A DNA stretch of 64,000 bases. Source: an uncultured Acidobacteriia bacterium (GTDB lineage Bacteria > Acidobacteriota > Terriglobia > Bryobacterales > Bryobacteraceae). Location of the stretch: positions 23,690 to 87,689 of the forward strand of contig CAIVPR010000149.1 of NCBI GenBank assembly GCA_903907865.1. The letters run 5' to 3'. The notes under the pieces are model-generated. The model worked only from the letters and a program-made list of their open reading frames with translations. It was not told the DNA's origin and ran no database searches. The position numbers were made by a program, and so were the translations under genes. Positions 39,936 through 48,205 of this stretch are shown in pieces; the first letter of the stretch is position 1, and each line of letters begins with the position of its first letter.

Positions 39936-39940
39936 TCGCG
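39936..39940. repeat. Target-site duplication, right copy (TCGCG)
   Basis: Directly follows the right terminus and is identical to 5813-5817. Removing the element and one copy restores a continuous copy of the dispersed 26-bp repeat described at 46093 and 50290. Confidence 0.9.
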
Positions 39941-40036
39941 GCTCGGCTGGATCAGCCTGTAACCGAGGTTAGACCGCGCAGGAGGTCAGGTCGGGGAACC
40001 GAAAATGCGCCGTGGCACTGCCAACCGCCTTTCGGC

Positions 40037-40789
40037 CTACTGGATCCACCGCCCGAAGGCCACCAGATTGCCGCTGTTGGCCTGCGAATAATACGCCGAG
40101 GCGTCCACGGTGCTCCAGGTGTAGCCGGTCGGCGCGAAGTTCAGTCCGACATAGAAGCGCGCCACGCCGATCCCGATGCCGCCGGGCTTGTTGGCACGCG
40201 TGTCGGTCGGACCGTGGAAGGACGCCGACGAGTCCAGCACAGTCACGTCGTAGTAGCCGAGGATTTCCGGATAACCGCCGCCCAAGAAAGTCTGCGTGGA
40301 CTTGGAGCGCGGCTGCCACGGGGCGACGGAGACGACGGTCATCGCGTGGCCGGTCGATTCCTGTCCCGCCGGATACTTGATGGCGATGGTGTCTCCGGGC
40401 ATCAGCATGGCGGGGCCCGATAGATTGGTGAATCCCTTCCCGGCCAGGATGTTGTCGTGGTAAATCGCGGCCGTGGGGCTTGCGTGGCCTGTCCGGGCCT
40501 TAAAGGTCGTTTGGGAGTAGCCGTAGCTGTGCTCCAGCAGAAGGGTCAGGAAGGTGCTGCACTCCGAGATGGCGGTGCGGGGCGAGCCGCTCCAGTCGAT
40601 GTGGGCGGACGTTCCGTTCTGCCCAGTGGCGGAGTCGGTTCCGTAGTGGTTGACGTTTGCGGGGTTCGAGTTCAGGGCCGTGACCAACTGCTCTCCCACC
40701 GTCAAGTGCAGTTGTGCGGCCAGTTGGCTTGGGGCCACTGCTGCTATCGCGACGCAGCAAAGGGATGCTGCCCGTAAATTCCAGTTCAT
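40037..40789 (-). CDS. Exported papain-like/CHAP-type cysteine peptidase candidate
   Basis: 250 aa with a Sec signal peptide (NLRAASLCCVAIAAVAPSQL then AAQLHL). A cysteine in SECSTFLTLLLEHSYG and a histidine in STGHAMTVVSVAPW lie in the order and spacing of NlpC/P60- or CHAP-type peptidases; an LMPGDTIAIKYPAG strand sits between them, as in that fold. The substrate, if active, would be peptidoglycan or a secreted peptide. The protein lies immediately right of the prophage and runs toward it. Confidence 0.55.
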   Translation of the reverse strand: MNWNLRAASLCCVAIAAVAPSQLAAQLHLTVGEQLVTALNSNPANVNHYGTDSATGQNGTSAHIDWSGSPRTAISECSTFLTLLLEHSYGYSQTTFKARTGHASPTAAIYHDNILAGKGFTNLSGPAMLMPGDTIAIKYPAGQESTGHAMTVVSVAPWQPRSKSTQTFLGGGYPEILGYYDVTVLDSSASFHGPTDTRANKPGGIGIGVARFYVGLNFAPTGYTWSTVDASAYYSQANSGNLVAFGRWIQ

Positions 40790-40904
40790 GTTTGATTGCT
40801 CCGGCTTGACGCCGGCCTCCGTTTTCAGACTTGGCGTAAAACGCCTTCACCCTATACAACGGAAGGGTCTGGCGATTTCGCTCACGGATGGCGATACTGA
40901 CTTT

Positions 40905-41459
40905 ATGACGACCTACATCGCGCTGCTGCGGGGGATCAACGTGGGAGGCAACAACAAGGTCCCGATGAAGGACTTGTCGGCGGTGTTTCAATCCGTCGGG
41001 TGCGTCGAGGTCCGGACGTACATTCAGAGCGGCAACGTGGTCTTCGCGTGCGCCCGGGTCGAATCCGAGTTGCGCGTGGAGCTCGAAACCCGGATTCGGG
41101 AACGTTTCGGGTTTGCGGTACCGGTTGTCCTGCGCAGCGCCGAAGAACTGCGTCCCGTGCCGGGGGCCAATCCTTTTCCTGAAGCGGAGTCCGGGGTGAT
41201 GTTCCTTGCCGATCCGCCGACTCCGGAAGGGGTGGCAAAGCTGGACCCCAACCGGTCGCCGGGCGATTCGTTCGTTGTCCACGGACGCGAAGTGTACCTC
41301 CACCTGCCGAACGGCTTCGCGAACACAAAGTTCACAAACGCATATCTGGATTCCAAGTTGTCCACGGTCTCCACGGGGCGGAACTTGCGGACGGTGGCCA
41401 AGTTGATTGAGATGGCGCACGAAATTGATACAATCGAGAAGGTGCACCCATGCCCGTAG
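40905..41459 (+). CDS. DUF1697 family protein
   Basis: 184 aa. Family signature at the start, TYIALLRGINVGGNNKVPM, followed by TYIQSGNVVFAC, FGFAVPVVLRSAEEL, and VYLHLPNGFANTKFTNAYLD near the end. DUF1697 proteins are common soluble bacterial proteins of unknown function. The start ATG (MTTYIAL) fits the family N-terminus; a frame-open extension upstream was not used. Its stop overlaps the next gene by ten bases. Confidence 0.9.
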   Translation: MTTYIALLRGINVGGNNKVPMKDLSAVFQSVGCVEVRTYIQSGNVVFACARVESELRVELETRIRERFGFAVPVVLRSAEELRPVPGANPFPEAESGVMFLADPPTPEGVAKLDPNRSPGDSFVVHGREVYLHLPNGFANTKFTNAYLDSKLSTVSTGRNLRTVAKLIEMAHEIDTIEKVHPCP

Positions 41460-42007
41460 CGACCATGCCTGCAGCGACTGCGGAACTCGTCACGTTCGCC
41501 GAGCTGGAACAACTCCCCGACGTGCCCGGCTACCGCTATGAACTCCACCACGGAGAACTCGTCCAAGTGGCTCCCCCCAAACACCGTCATATCGAAGCCC
41601 AAGATTCATTGGGCGACCTTTTAAAACGGATTGCCGGAAGGCAAGGAAAAGTCGTGGTTGAATGCGGATTCCGCGCGCATCCAGACCACGAATACCGGGT
41701 CGCCGACGTCGCCTTCATCGCCCGCGAACGCTGGAAGGCCATCCCGAAAGACGGCAACCTGCAAGGCGCCCCGGATCTGGTGGTCGAAGTCCTCTCCCCC
41801 TCGAACACCGCATGGGAGATCTTTGACAAGGAACACCTATGCCTGGACAACGGTGCCCGGGAATTCTGGGTCGTCGATCCGGTCCGCCAGAACGTGCGCG
41901 TCTCCGGCATCGAAGGCCCCACGCGGACCTATAGCCACGGCCAATCCATTCCGGTCTTCTTCGGTGGCACTATCGACGTCGATTCCATCTTCGCCGAATT
42001 CGAGTAG
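41450..42007 (+). CDS. Uma2-family (DUF820) nuclease-fold protein
   Basis: 185 aa. Pattern of a PD-(D/E)XK fold: YRYELHHGELVQVAPP, RVADVAFIARERW (catalytic Asp), PDLVVEVLSPSNTAWE (Glu-x-Leu-Ser), and CLDNGAREFWVVDPVRQNV. The family is expanded in Cyanobacteria and Acidobacteria; biochemical activity is unproven. It is translationally coupled to the DUF1697 gene. Confidence 0.88.
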   Translation: MPVATMPAATAELVTFAELEQLPDVPGYRYELHHGELVQVAPPKHRHIEAQDSLGDLLKRIAGRQGKVVVECGFRAHPDHEYRVADVAFIARERWKAIPKDGNLQGAPDLVVEVLSPSNTAWEIFDKEHLCLDNGAREFWVVDPVRQNVRVSGIEGPTRTYSHGQSIPVFFGGTIDVDSIFAEFE

Positions 42008-42011
42008 CCCG

Positions 42012-43031
42012 TCAGGCGCTGCCGGGGAACCGGTGCCGTGCCAACTGCCACCGAACGAACGCCAACAGTACCAACCCAGCACCGACAATCGCGCCTCCAT
42101 CCACCAGAAACAGTCCCCGGATGCCCCACAACCGGTAGCCCTGCCCGTCGAACCACGTCATGTAGGTGATGGCACCGTTGGCTGCCGCAGCGAAAATTCC
42201 ATCCTGTCCGCCAACCATCCGCCCAGCAGGGCTCCGAGGGAACTGGTGATGGCCACGCCCGCCCCGGTCACCCACACAACTCGCGACGGCGCGGTGTGAA
42301 AGTCATTCCCGAGTCCGGCAAAGAGATTGCTGGCGGCCAAGGCGCCCGCCGGAGCCAGGAACATGAGAAAACCCACCAGCACCCGCGGCTGCCGCGATGT
42401 CTGCACCACACTGCGGAAGGTGCCTGCGAAGACTTCGCGCGCCCCCAGCACGGGTTGAACCGGCGACGGAAACCAGAGCAGGAAAACCGCCGAAACCAGC
42501 ACTGCGGCCAACGCCGCGGCAGCCAGGGCCTGGAACGACAACGCCTCCGCCGCCGACATCAGGACCATCGATCCGAACGCTCCGCCGCCCAGGTTGGCCA
42601 CGTTGGTCCAGCCGCCGATCCGCCCGCGCTGCGAATCCTCCGCGAACTCCGCCACCCAGCCACCGATGGCACTGTTCTGGAGCACGGCGGAGAGTTGGGC
42701 CAACAGCACCAGCGCAGTGAACAGCGGTAGCCGCGCCGGGGAGAAAAAAGAATAGTGCCGAGAAGAGGCTGACCGCAGCCATCACGGTGAACAGGCCCGC
42801 CCATGCGCGCCGAGTAAGCCCCACGTCTACCAACGGCGTGACCAGGAACGCCCAAAACGTCGGCGACGCCCCGACTGCGGCAACTCCAGCGATCCGATCC
42901 ACGCTGACGCCGGAGCGGGAGAGCAGGAACGGCAGGGCGGTCATTCCGAAACCGGCCACGATGCCAAACGTCAGTGCGCCCATTCCGGCCAGCCATGGCG
43001 GTGTGAGGCGGCGGGTGGGGTTTGGGGACAT
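42012..43031 (-). pseudogene. MFS transporter, split by two compensating frameshifts
   Basis: The coding trail switches frame twice. Frame one, from the ATG at 43031, holds the first membrane segments (PPWLAGMGALTFGIVAGFGM, TPLVDVGL). After an A-run at 42744-42749 (a six-T run on the coding strand where five would keep the frame) the frame changes and continues with LLAQLSAVLQNSAIGGWVAE to GALLGGWLADR. Near 42190-42215 it shifts back and finishes with NGAITYMTWFDGQGYRLWG and a last membrane helix. Joined, this is a 12-TM-type MFS permease of about 340 residues. The gene may be dead, or one indel may be a sequencing error. Confidence 0.75.
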
Positions 43032-43037
43032 GCCTGG

Positions 43038-44396
43038 CTACTTTACCAGATTCACCCCAACCAGATGGAACTCCGACTGGCGCTTGAGGATCCACGACAT
43101 TTTCCCCGTTTCATCGAGCATTGCGTCCTCCTCCAACGCTACTTCCAGCTTCTGGCCGTCCCATTCCGGTACCGGCGTTGTCGCCTGCAATTCGATGGAG
43201 AACCAACTGCCCGGCACAAGCTTCACATCGCCGCGTCCGGGGACGCCTTCCTGCAGGTCCCAAAGGCCGATGAGGGGACCGGCGGCGTGGCCGTGGTCGC
43301 CCACCGGGTGGCTATAGACCGTGCCGTCGATTTTCTCCTCGCGCATGGCGTGGAGCACGAGCCCCAGCACCTCGTTGCCCGTCCGACCGGGCTTCATGCG
43401 CTCCAAGGTGAGATCCTGCAACCGGTTTGTGTTCCGCAGCGCCTGCTGGATGCCTGCCGGAACAGCGGTCTCGCCCTCCCGTAGGACGTAGCCCATGTGC
43501 TGGGTGTCGGTATTGAGGCGCAAGGCGGTGATTCCGAAATCCGTGTGCAGCACGTCCCCGCGTTCAATCACGATGCCCGAACTGCGGTTCAGCCGACTTG
43601 CGGCGGTCATTCCCTTTCGTTGGATTTCAACCGATGGCTGGAACCACGTCCCGAGCCCGGCGTCATTGACCTTCTGGCGCAGCCACCAGACCACGTCCTG
43701 GTCGGTGGTCTTGCCGGGCGTGATGACCTCGCTTGAGAATGCCCGGGCGATCAGCGAATGCACGATCACCATCATGTCCCGGTAGACCGGCAGCATTTCG
43801 GGCAGACGCAGTTCCTGGTATTCGAGCGCGAGTTCCTCGGCGGGGTGGATGCGATCCTTGTAGGCCGGTCCCAGCGTCGCCATGAGCTTGTCGCGCAGCC
43901 CGGCACTCAAGCCGTCCGAGAACGCGTGGATGGCGGAGACATCGATGGCGATGCTGGCGGGATTGCGTTCATCCACCAGCTTCTTGAGCGTGAGCCACTG
44001 CGATTCGCCGTAGATCTCCTTGTTGTTCGACGACGGGTCACGGTAGACGGTATAGAGTCCGCCGTTCGAGTCGCCGCCAAGGGCGAGGCGTTCGACGCCT
44101 TTGGACGCGCCGAGGTCGTTGAAAACGTAGATCGTGGTGCGGCGGGCGGCAAAGACGGTGGGGGAGACGAGCGAGAAGAAGGCCGGATCCTCGGCGTACT
44201 CCCTGCATGCCACGATCCACATCTGCGTGTTGTGCTTTCGCATGAGCGCCGGCAGGTGGCGTTCCAGGCGCAATTTCAGCCATTCCTGCTGGATCGCGGC
44301 CTGCTGACGCAAGGGCGGAAGGGTAGGGCCCTGGGCCAAGACGGACTGGGCAAGCAGAAACAGGATGGTCGCGATGCGGATCATTATTGTCATCAT
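43038..44396 (-). CDS. Exported M24-family metallopeptidase (Xaa-Pro aminopeptidase-like)
   Basis: 452 aa from the ATG preceding MTIMIRIATILFLLAQSVLA, a Sec signal peptide. The C-terminal pita-bread fold carries the five M24 metal ligands in order: Asp in HTDFGITALRL, Asp in NTDTQHMGY, His in YSHPVGDHGHAAG, Glu in SIELQATTPVPEW and Glu in VALEEDAML. Creatinase/aminopeptidase P members remove N-terminal residues before proline; activity here would be periplasmic. The gene is divergent from the dehydrogenase at 44435. Confidence 0.85.
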   Translation of the reverse strand: MMTIMIRIATILFLLAQSVLAQGPTLPPLRQQAAIQQEWLKLRLERHLPALMRKHNTQMWIVACREYAEDPAFFSLVSPTVFAARRTTIYVFNDLGASKGVERLALGGDSNGGLYTVYRDPSSNNKEIYGESQWLTLKKLVDERNPASIAIDVSAIHAFSDGLSAGLRDKLMATLGPAYKDRIHPAEELALEYQELRLPEMLPVYRDMMVIVHSLIARAFSSEVITPGKTTDQDVVWWLRQKVNDAGLGTWFQPSVEIQRKGMTAASRLNRSSGIVIERGDVLHTDFGITALRLNTDTQHMGYVLREGETAVPAGIQQALRNTNRLQDLTLERMKPGRTGNEVLGLVLHAMREEKIDGTVYSHPVGDHGHAAGPLIGLWDLQEGVPGRGDVKLVPGSWFSIELQATTPVPEWDGQKLEVALEEDAMLDETGKMSWILKRQSEFHLVGVNLVK

Positions 44397-44434
44397 AGCT
44401 GCGGGCGGCAAAGCCCGGCGAAAACGCTCGTTCC

Positions 44435-45652
44435 TTGATAGAATCAGCAGGTTTGAACGATCCCGCCCACCACCGTCGCCAGTTTCTCCGCTTCCTCGCG
44501 GCGAGCCCCCTATTCGCCCGCGCCGCCATCGGCCAAGACCCACTCCCGGGATCCGCCGCGGAAGCCATCAACGTGATGGACTTCGAGGCTGCCGCGCGAC
44601 GGATACTGCCGCCAGCCCACTGGGGCTACATGGCAACCGGGGTTGACGACGACCTCACGCTCCAGGCAAACACATCCGCCTTCCGGCACATCGGCTTGGT
44701 TCCGCGCCGCTTGGTGGACATTTCGAAGGCCAACCTCAAGACTGAAATCTTCGGCGAGTCTTGGGAGAGTCCTCTGTTCCTATGCCCCGTCGGAGCGCAG
44801 AAAGCCTTCCATGCCGAGGGCGAGATTGCCGTCGCGCGTGGTGCGAGGACAAAGAACGCAACCCAGATCCTCTCCACCGCGACGTCCGTGTCCGTCGAGA
44901 ACGTGGCGAAGGCGCTGGGCCGGGCGCCGTGGATGCAACTCTACATCCCTTCGGAATGGGACAAAACGGAGCGCCTGGTGCGTCGGGCGGAAGCCGCCGG
45001 GTGCCCGGTTCTGGTCTGGACCATCGATCTGTTCGGCGGCCGCAATACGGAAACGCTGGCGCGTTCCATGCGCAAGGACACGCGGGATTGCAATTCCTGC
45101 CACCCGTCCGGCGGGCCTGCGCTGGTGGTTGCCGGGCTGCCGCCAGCCAGGGAGACCCCTATGCTGGACGGCATCGGCTCGTCGATCAACCCCGCGTTTG
45201 CCGAGTGGGCGTGGGTGGACCGCCTGAAGAAGATGACCAACATGAAGCTGGTCCTGAAGGGGATCGACAACGCTGCCGACGCGCGACTCACCCGCGAGCA
45301 CGGCGCGGACGGCATCCTCGTTTCCAACCACGGCGGCCGCGCGACGGAGACGCTGCGAGCCACTATCGACTGCCTGCCGGAAGTGGTGGATGCCGCCCAC
45401 GGTCTGCCAGTGCTCATCGATAGCGGGTTCCGGCGCGGCACCGACATTTACAAGGCTCTGGCGTTGGGCGCGAAGGCGGTCGGGATCGGACGTCCGTACA
45501 TTTGGGGCCTATCGGCTTTTGGACAGGCCGGCGTCGAACGTGTTGTCGACATCCTCCGCGCCGAGTTGCTCCTGGCGATGCGGGAATGCGGAACCCCGAC
45601 GGTTGGCGGCATCAACAAGGCCTCCGTGATGGCGCTGCCCGGTTGGCGGTAG
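44435..45652 (+). CDS. Tat-exported FMN-dependent alpha-hydroxy-acid dehydrogenase
   Basis: 405 aa from a TTG; a second TTG six codons on is possible. The N-terminus has a twin-arginine motif (HHRRQFLRFLAASPLFARA). FMN fold and active site: LFLCPVGAQKAFHAEGEIAVARGA, MQLYIPSEWDKTE, LVLKGIDNAADARL, SNHGGRATE (catalytic His) and PVLIDSGFRRGTDIYKALALGA (phosphate site). The family oxidises lactate, glycolate or related 2-hydroxy acids to the keto acid. Export of this enzyme is unusual and would place it in the periplasm. It is followed 17 bp later by a cupin gene. Confidence 0.85.
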   Translation: MIESAGLNDPAHHRRQFLRFLAASPLFARAAIGQDPLPGSAAEAINVMDFEAAARRILPPAHWGYMATGVDDDLTLQANTSAFRHIGLVPRRLVDISKANLKTEIFGESWESPLFLCPVGAQKAFHAEGEIAVARGARTKNATQILSTATSVSVENVAKALGRAPWMQLYIPSEWDKTERLVRRAEAAGCPVLVWTIDLFGGRNTETLARSMRKDTRDCNSCHPSGGPALVVAGLPPARETPMLDGIGSSINPAFAEWAWVDRLKKMTNMKLVLKGIDNAADARLTREHGADGILVSNHGGRATETLRATIDCLPEVVDAAHGLPVLIDSGFRRGTDIYKALALGAKAVGIGRPYIWGLSAFGQAGVERVVDILRAELLLAMRECGTPTVGGINKASVMALPGWR

Positions 45653-45669
45653 TGTAACTTGGTGTAGGT

Positions 45670-46068
45670 ATGGCTCAAACAGACGGAGCAGTTTCCACCG
45701 AATTCACCGCGCATAAGCTTCCCGAGGGCGTGCTCGACATGACGACGACAGCGCCGCTCAAGTTCGAAGGCCAGAAGGTCTTCATCTACTACAACGGCCC
45801 GACCGACCAGCTCAGTGGCGTTTCCGCCGGAGCCTGTGTACTCGATCCCGGGATGAGCCCGCATCCGCCACACCAACATCCCGAAGAGGAGTTCCTGATC
45901 ATCGGCGAAGGCACGGGCGAGATTCTGTGCGATGGAAAACTCACCCAGGTGGCTGCGGGTGCCATGATGTACTGCGCCGGGAATACTTGGCACGGGATCA
46001 CCAACACCGGAAATGTGCCGATGACCTTCTATTGGTCGAAGTGGATGGCCAAGGGCTTCGCGGCCTAG
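45670..46068 (+). CDS. Cupin-domain protein
   Basis: 132 aa. Cupin motif 1: HPPHQHPEEEFLIIGEG (two His, Glu); motif 2: AMMYCAGNTWHGITNTG (His). The site probably binds a metal and could be an isomerase, dioxygenase or storage-type enzyme. The preceding dehydrogenase lies only 17 bp upstream on the same strand, suggesting an operon for hydroxyacid or sugar-acid handling. Confidence 0.88.
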   Translation: MAQTDGAVSTEFTAHKLPEGVLDMTTTAPLKFEGQKVFIYYNGPTDQLSGVSAGACVLDPGMSPHPPHQHPEEEFLIIGEGTGEILCDGKLTQVAAGAMMYCAGNTWHGITNTGNVPMTFYWSKWMAKGFAA

Positions 46069-46092
46069 CCGGCTCTGCGGAATCAGCATAGC

Positions 46093-46118
46093 GCCGAGCC
46101 ACGACCGCAAGGGAGTGT
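46093..46118 (+). repeat. Dispersed 26-bp intergenic repeat, copy B
   Basis: GCCGAGCC, then ACGACCGCAAGGGAGTGT. It lies in a 151-bp intergenic region after the cupin gene that holds nothing else recognisable. Same motif as the copy at 50290-50315 and as the copy split by the prophage at its insertion point. Confidence 0.7.
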
Positions 46119-46219
46119 TTGTTCGAGCCATGAACAGCTGTTCACCTTCCGGGTCAGCGAGCGATCGCCGAAACTTTGCAAGCCAAGGCCCTATTCGGCG
46201 CTGGCGATAGTAAGCAAAA

Positions 46220-47098
46220 CTACTTTTTCTCCGGCGACATTCCCACGTCCGCCATCCAATCCTGCAACCGCAGCGCCCAAGTGCTGTAAATCACGTTGGG
46301 TCGCGGGTCCGGATTGCGGAGGCCGAAACCGTGGCCGCCGCTGTTGTAGATGTGGAGTTCGGCGTGGACCCCCGCGTTCTTCAGTGCCAGATAAAGCGTC
46401 GGAATCGCGGTCGAGGGACCTTTGTCGTTGTCGGCGGCGAGCATGAAGGTCGGCGGGGTGTCCTTGGTCACAGTAACGGTGTCGGCGCGGATGCCGGGGT
46501 AGATCAGGATTTGGTAGTCGGGCCGGGAACTCTGGCGCTCGATTGGGTCCGCGGCGGAGGTGTTGCCCGCGTCGTATCGCGTGGACGCCATCACCGCCAC
46601 TTCGCCGCCTGCCGAAAAGCCCATGATGCCAACCTTGGTGGGATTCACGCCCCATTCGCTTGCGCGGGTGCGGATCATGCGGATGGCGCGCTGTGCGTCG
46701 GCGTAGGGGTGGGTGTCGATTTTGTACGGCGAACCTTCCTCGCGTGCCAGCCGATACTTCAGCACGAACGCCGCGACGCCGATACTGTTGAGCCACTCGG
46801 CGACGTTGGTGCCCTCCGTGTCGATGGAGAGGAATCGGTGGCCGCCGCCAGGCGCGACGATCATCGCGGCACCGGTCGCCTTGTCCTTCGGTGGCAGGTA
46901 GACCAGCAGCGACGGGTTGTGGATCTGGGAAAGGTGCGTGGAGTCGCCGGGCTTGGCGGCAACTACCAACTCCTGCTTTCCGGCCATGGCCTCGAAACCG
47001 GGGGCACCGCCCGACCATAGAGGCACGGAGTCGCCGTTTTTCGCGGCGAAAGCGGATGTGGCGAGGAGAAGAATGGCGAGGGATGTGCGGGGCAGCAT
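46220..47098 (-). CDS. Exported alpha/beta hydrolase (esterase/acetylxylan-type)
   Basis: 292 aa from the ATG after GGGAG. Signal peptide (MLPRTSLAILLLATSAFAA). The fold shows APGGGHRFLSID (oxyanion HGG-type), VGIMGFSAGGEVAVMAS (nucleophile GFSAGG), PTFMLAADNDKG (Asp) and NSGGHGFGLRN (His), the full catalytic triad in order. This is typical of BD-FAE/endo-xylanase-linked esterases that deacetylate plant polymers, which suits a soil acidobacterium. The longer reading upstream to 47968 is antisense noise. Confidence 0.88.
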   Translation of the reverse strand: MLPRTSLAILLLATSAFAAKNGDSVPLWSGGAPGFEAMAGKQELVVAAKPGDSTHLSQIHNPSLLVYLPPKDKATGAAMIVAPGGGHRFLSIDTEGTNVAEWLNSIGVAAFVLKYRLAREEGSPYKIDTHPYADAQRAIRMIRTRASEWGVNPTKVGIMGFSAGGEVAVMASTRYDAGNTSAADPIERQSSRPDYQILIYPGIRADTVTVTKDTPPTFMLAADNDKGPSTAIPTLYLALKNAGVHAELHIYNSGGHGFGLRNPDPRPNVIYSTWALRLQDWMADVGMSPEKK

Positions 47099-47156
47099 GT
47101 GTTCGGCTCCCATTCTACAACCGATCTGTACTGAGTAGGCTGATATCCTTCTGGAA

Positions 47157-48116
47157 ATGAGAAGCCTATTCGGTTGTGCGTTGGCCGCCATTGCGGTAGC
47201 AGGTTCGGCGCAAGCCGAGATCCGGATCGGGATTGTCGGGACAGACACCTCGCACGTTCCGGCGTTCACCAAGGTTTTCAACGATCCGACGAGTCCCGAC
47301 CACATCGCGGGCTTCCGCGTGGTCGCAGCCTTCAAGGGCGGGAGCCCGGATATTCCGTCAAGCAGGGACCGGGTCGAGGGGTATGCGACGGAGATCCACG
47401 ACAAGTGGGGCGTCGAATTGGTGTCCGACATCGCGTCGATGGCTGGCAAGGTGGACGCGGTTCTGCTGGAGAGCGTCGACGGTCGCGCGCACTTGCCGCA
47501 GGCCCGGCAGGTGTTTGCGTTGCACAAGCCTGTGTTCATCGACAAGCCCTTGGCATCCACGCTGGAGGATGCGCGTGAAATCGCCCGGCTGGCGGCGGAA
47601 GCGAAGGTGGTGTGGTTCAGTTCGTCGTCGTTGCGGTACGGAGCGCTTATGGATTCGGCGAAGCTGACTGGAGCGCTCGGGGTGGATGTCTGGGGGCCCG
47701 GACCCTTGGAGCAACACCATGCGGTGGATCTTTCGTGGTACGGAATCCATGCCGTGGAGATGCTGTACACGTTGATGGGGCCGGGGTGCGAGTCGGTAAC
47801 GCGGGTCACGGGGGGCACGGACGAGGCTGGCACCGATGTGGTGACGGGGCGGTGGAAGGACGGTCGGGTGGGGACTGCCCGCGTGATCCGGCCGAACAGC
47901 GGGTATGGCGCTGTGTCGTTCGGGGCCAAGGAGATCAAAATCGGCCGGACCGACGTGCCACCGTTCAACTATGTGCTGCTGTTGCGGCAGATCGCGACGT
48001 TCTTTGAGACGGGTGTGCCGCCTGTGCCGAACGCGGTGACGCTGGAGATTATGGCGTTCATGGATGCGGCGCAGCGGAGCAAGGCGGCAGGCGGGGCGGT
48101 AGTGAAGCTGCGGTAA
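47157..48116 (+). CDS. Exported Gfo/Idh/MocA-family oxidoreductase
   Basis: 319 aa with a Sec signal peptide (RSLFGCALAAIAVAGSAQA). Rossmann start: IRIGIVGTDTSHVPAFTKVF; VDAVLLESVDGRAHLPQAR and HKPVFIDKPLASTLEDAREIARLA include the family's EKP-like catalytic lysine (IDKPL). C-terminal half binds the sugar or inositol substrate. Exported members of this family occur in Planctomycetes and Acidobacteria. It is divergent from the esterase at 47098 with a 58-bp gap. Confidence 0.82.
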   Translation: MRSLFGCALAAIAVAGSAQAEIRIGIVGTDTSHVPAFTKVFNDPTSPDHIAGFRVVAAFKGGSPDIPSSRDRVEGYATEIHDKWGVELVSDIASMAGKVDAVLLESVDGRAHLPQARQVFALHKPVFIDKPLASTLEDAREIARLAAEAKVVWFSSSSLRYGALMDSAKLTGALGVDVWGPGPLEQHHAVDLSWYGIHAVEMLYTLMGPGCESVTRVTGGTDEAGTDVVTGRWKDGRVGTARVIRPNSGYGAVSFGAKEIKIGRTDVPPFNYVLLLRQIATFFETGVPPVPNAVTLEIMAFMDAAQRSKAAGGAVVKLR

Positions 48117-48205
48117 CGTGCTGGTTGGGAATCGAACTCCCCATCGGCTGCGCCTGCCGGATTGGATGGTGCACGTGGGAGTGCCGCCGGGCAAGAAGTA
48201 GTTCG

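Noticed and set aside
5797..39954. TGA...TCA as prophage ends (TG/CA type)
   Set aside because: Bases adjacent are CGAAT on the left and GCCTG on the right, so there is no 5-bp duplication; the TACT ends have one and align better.
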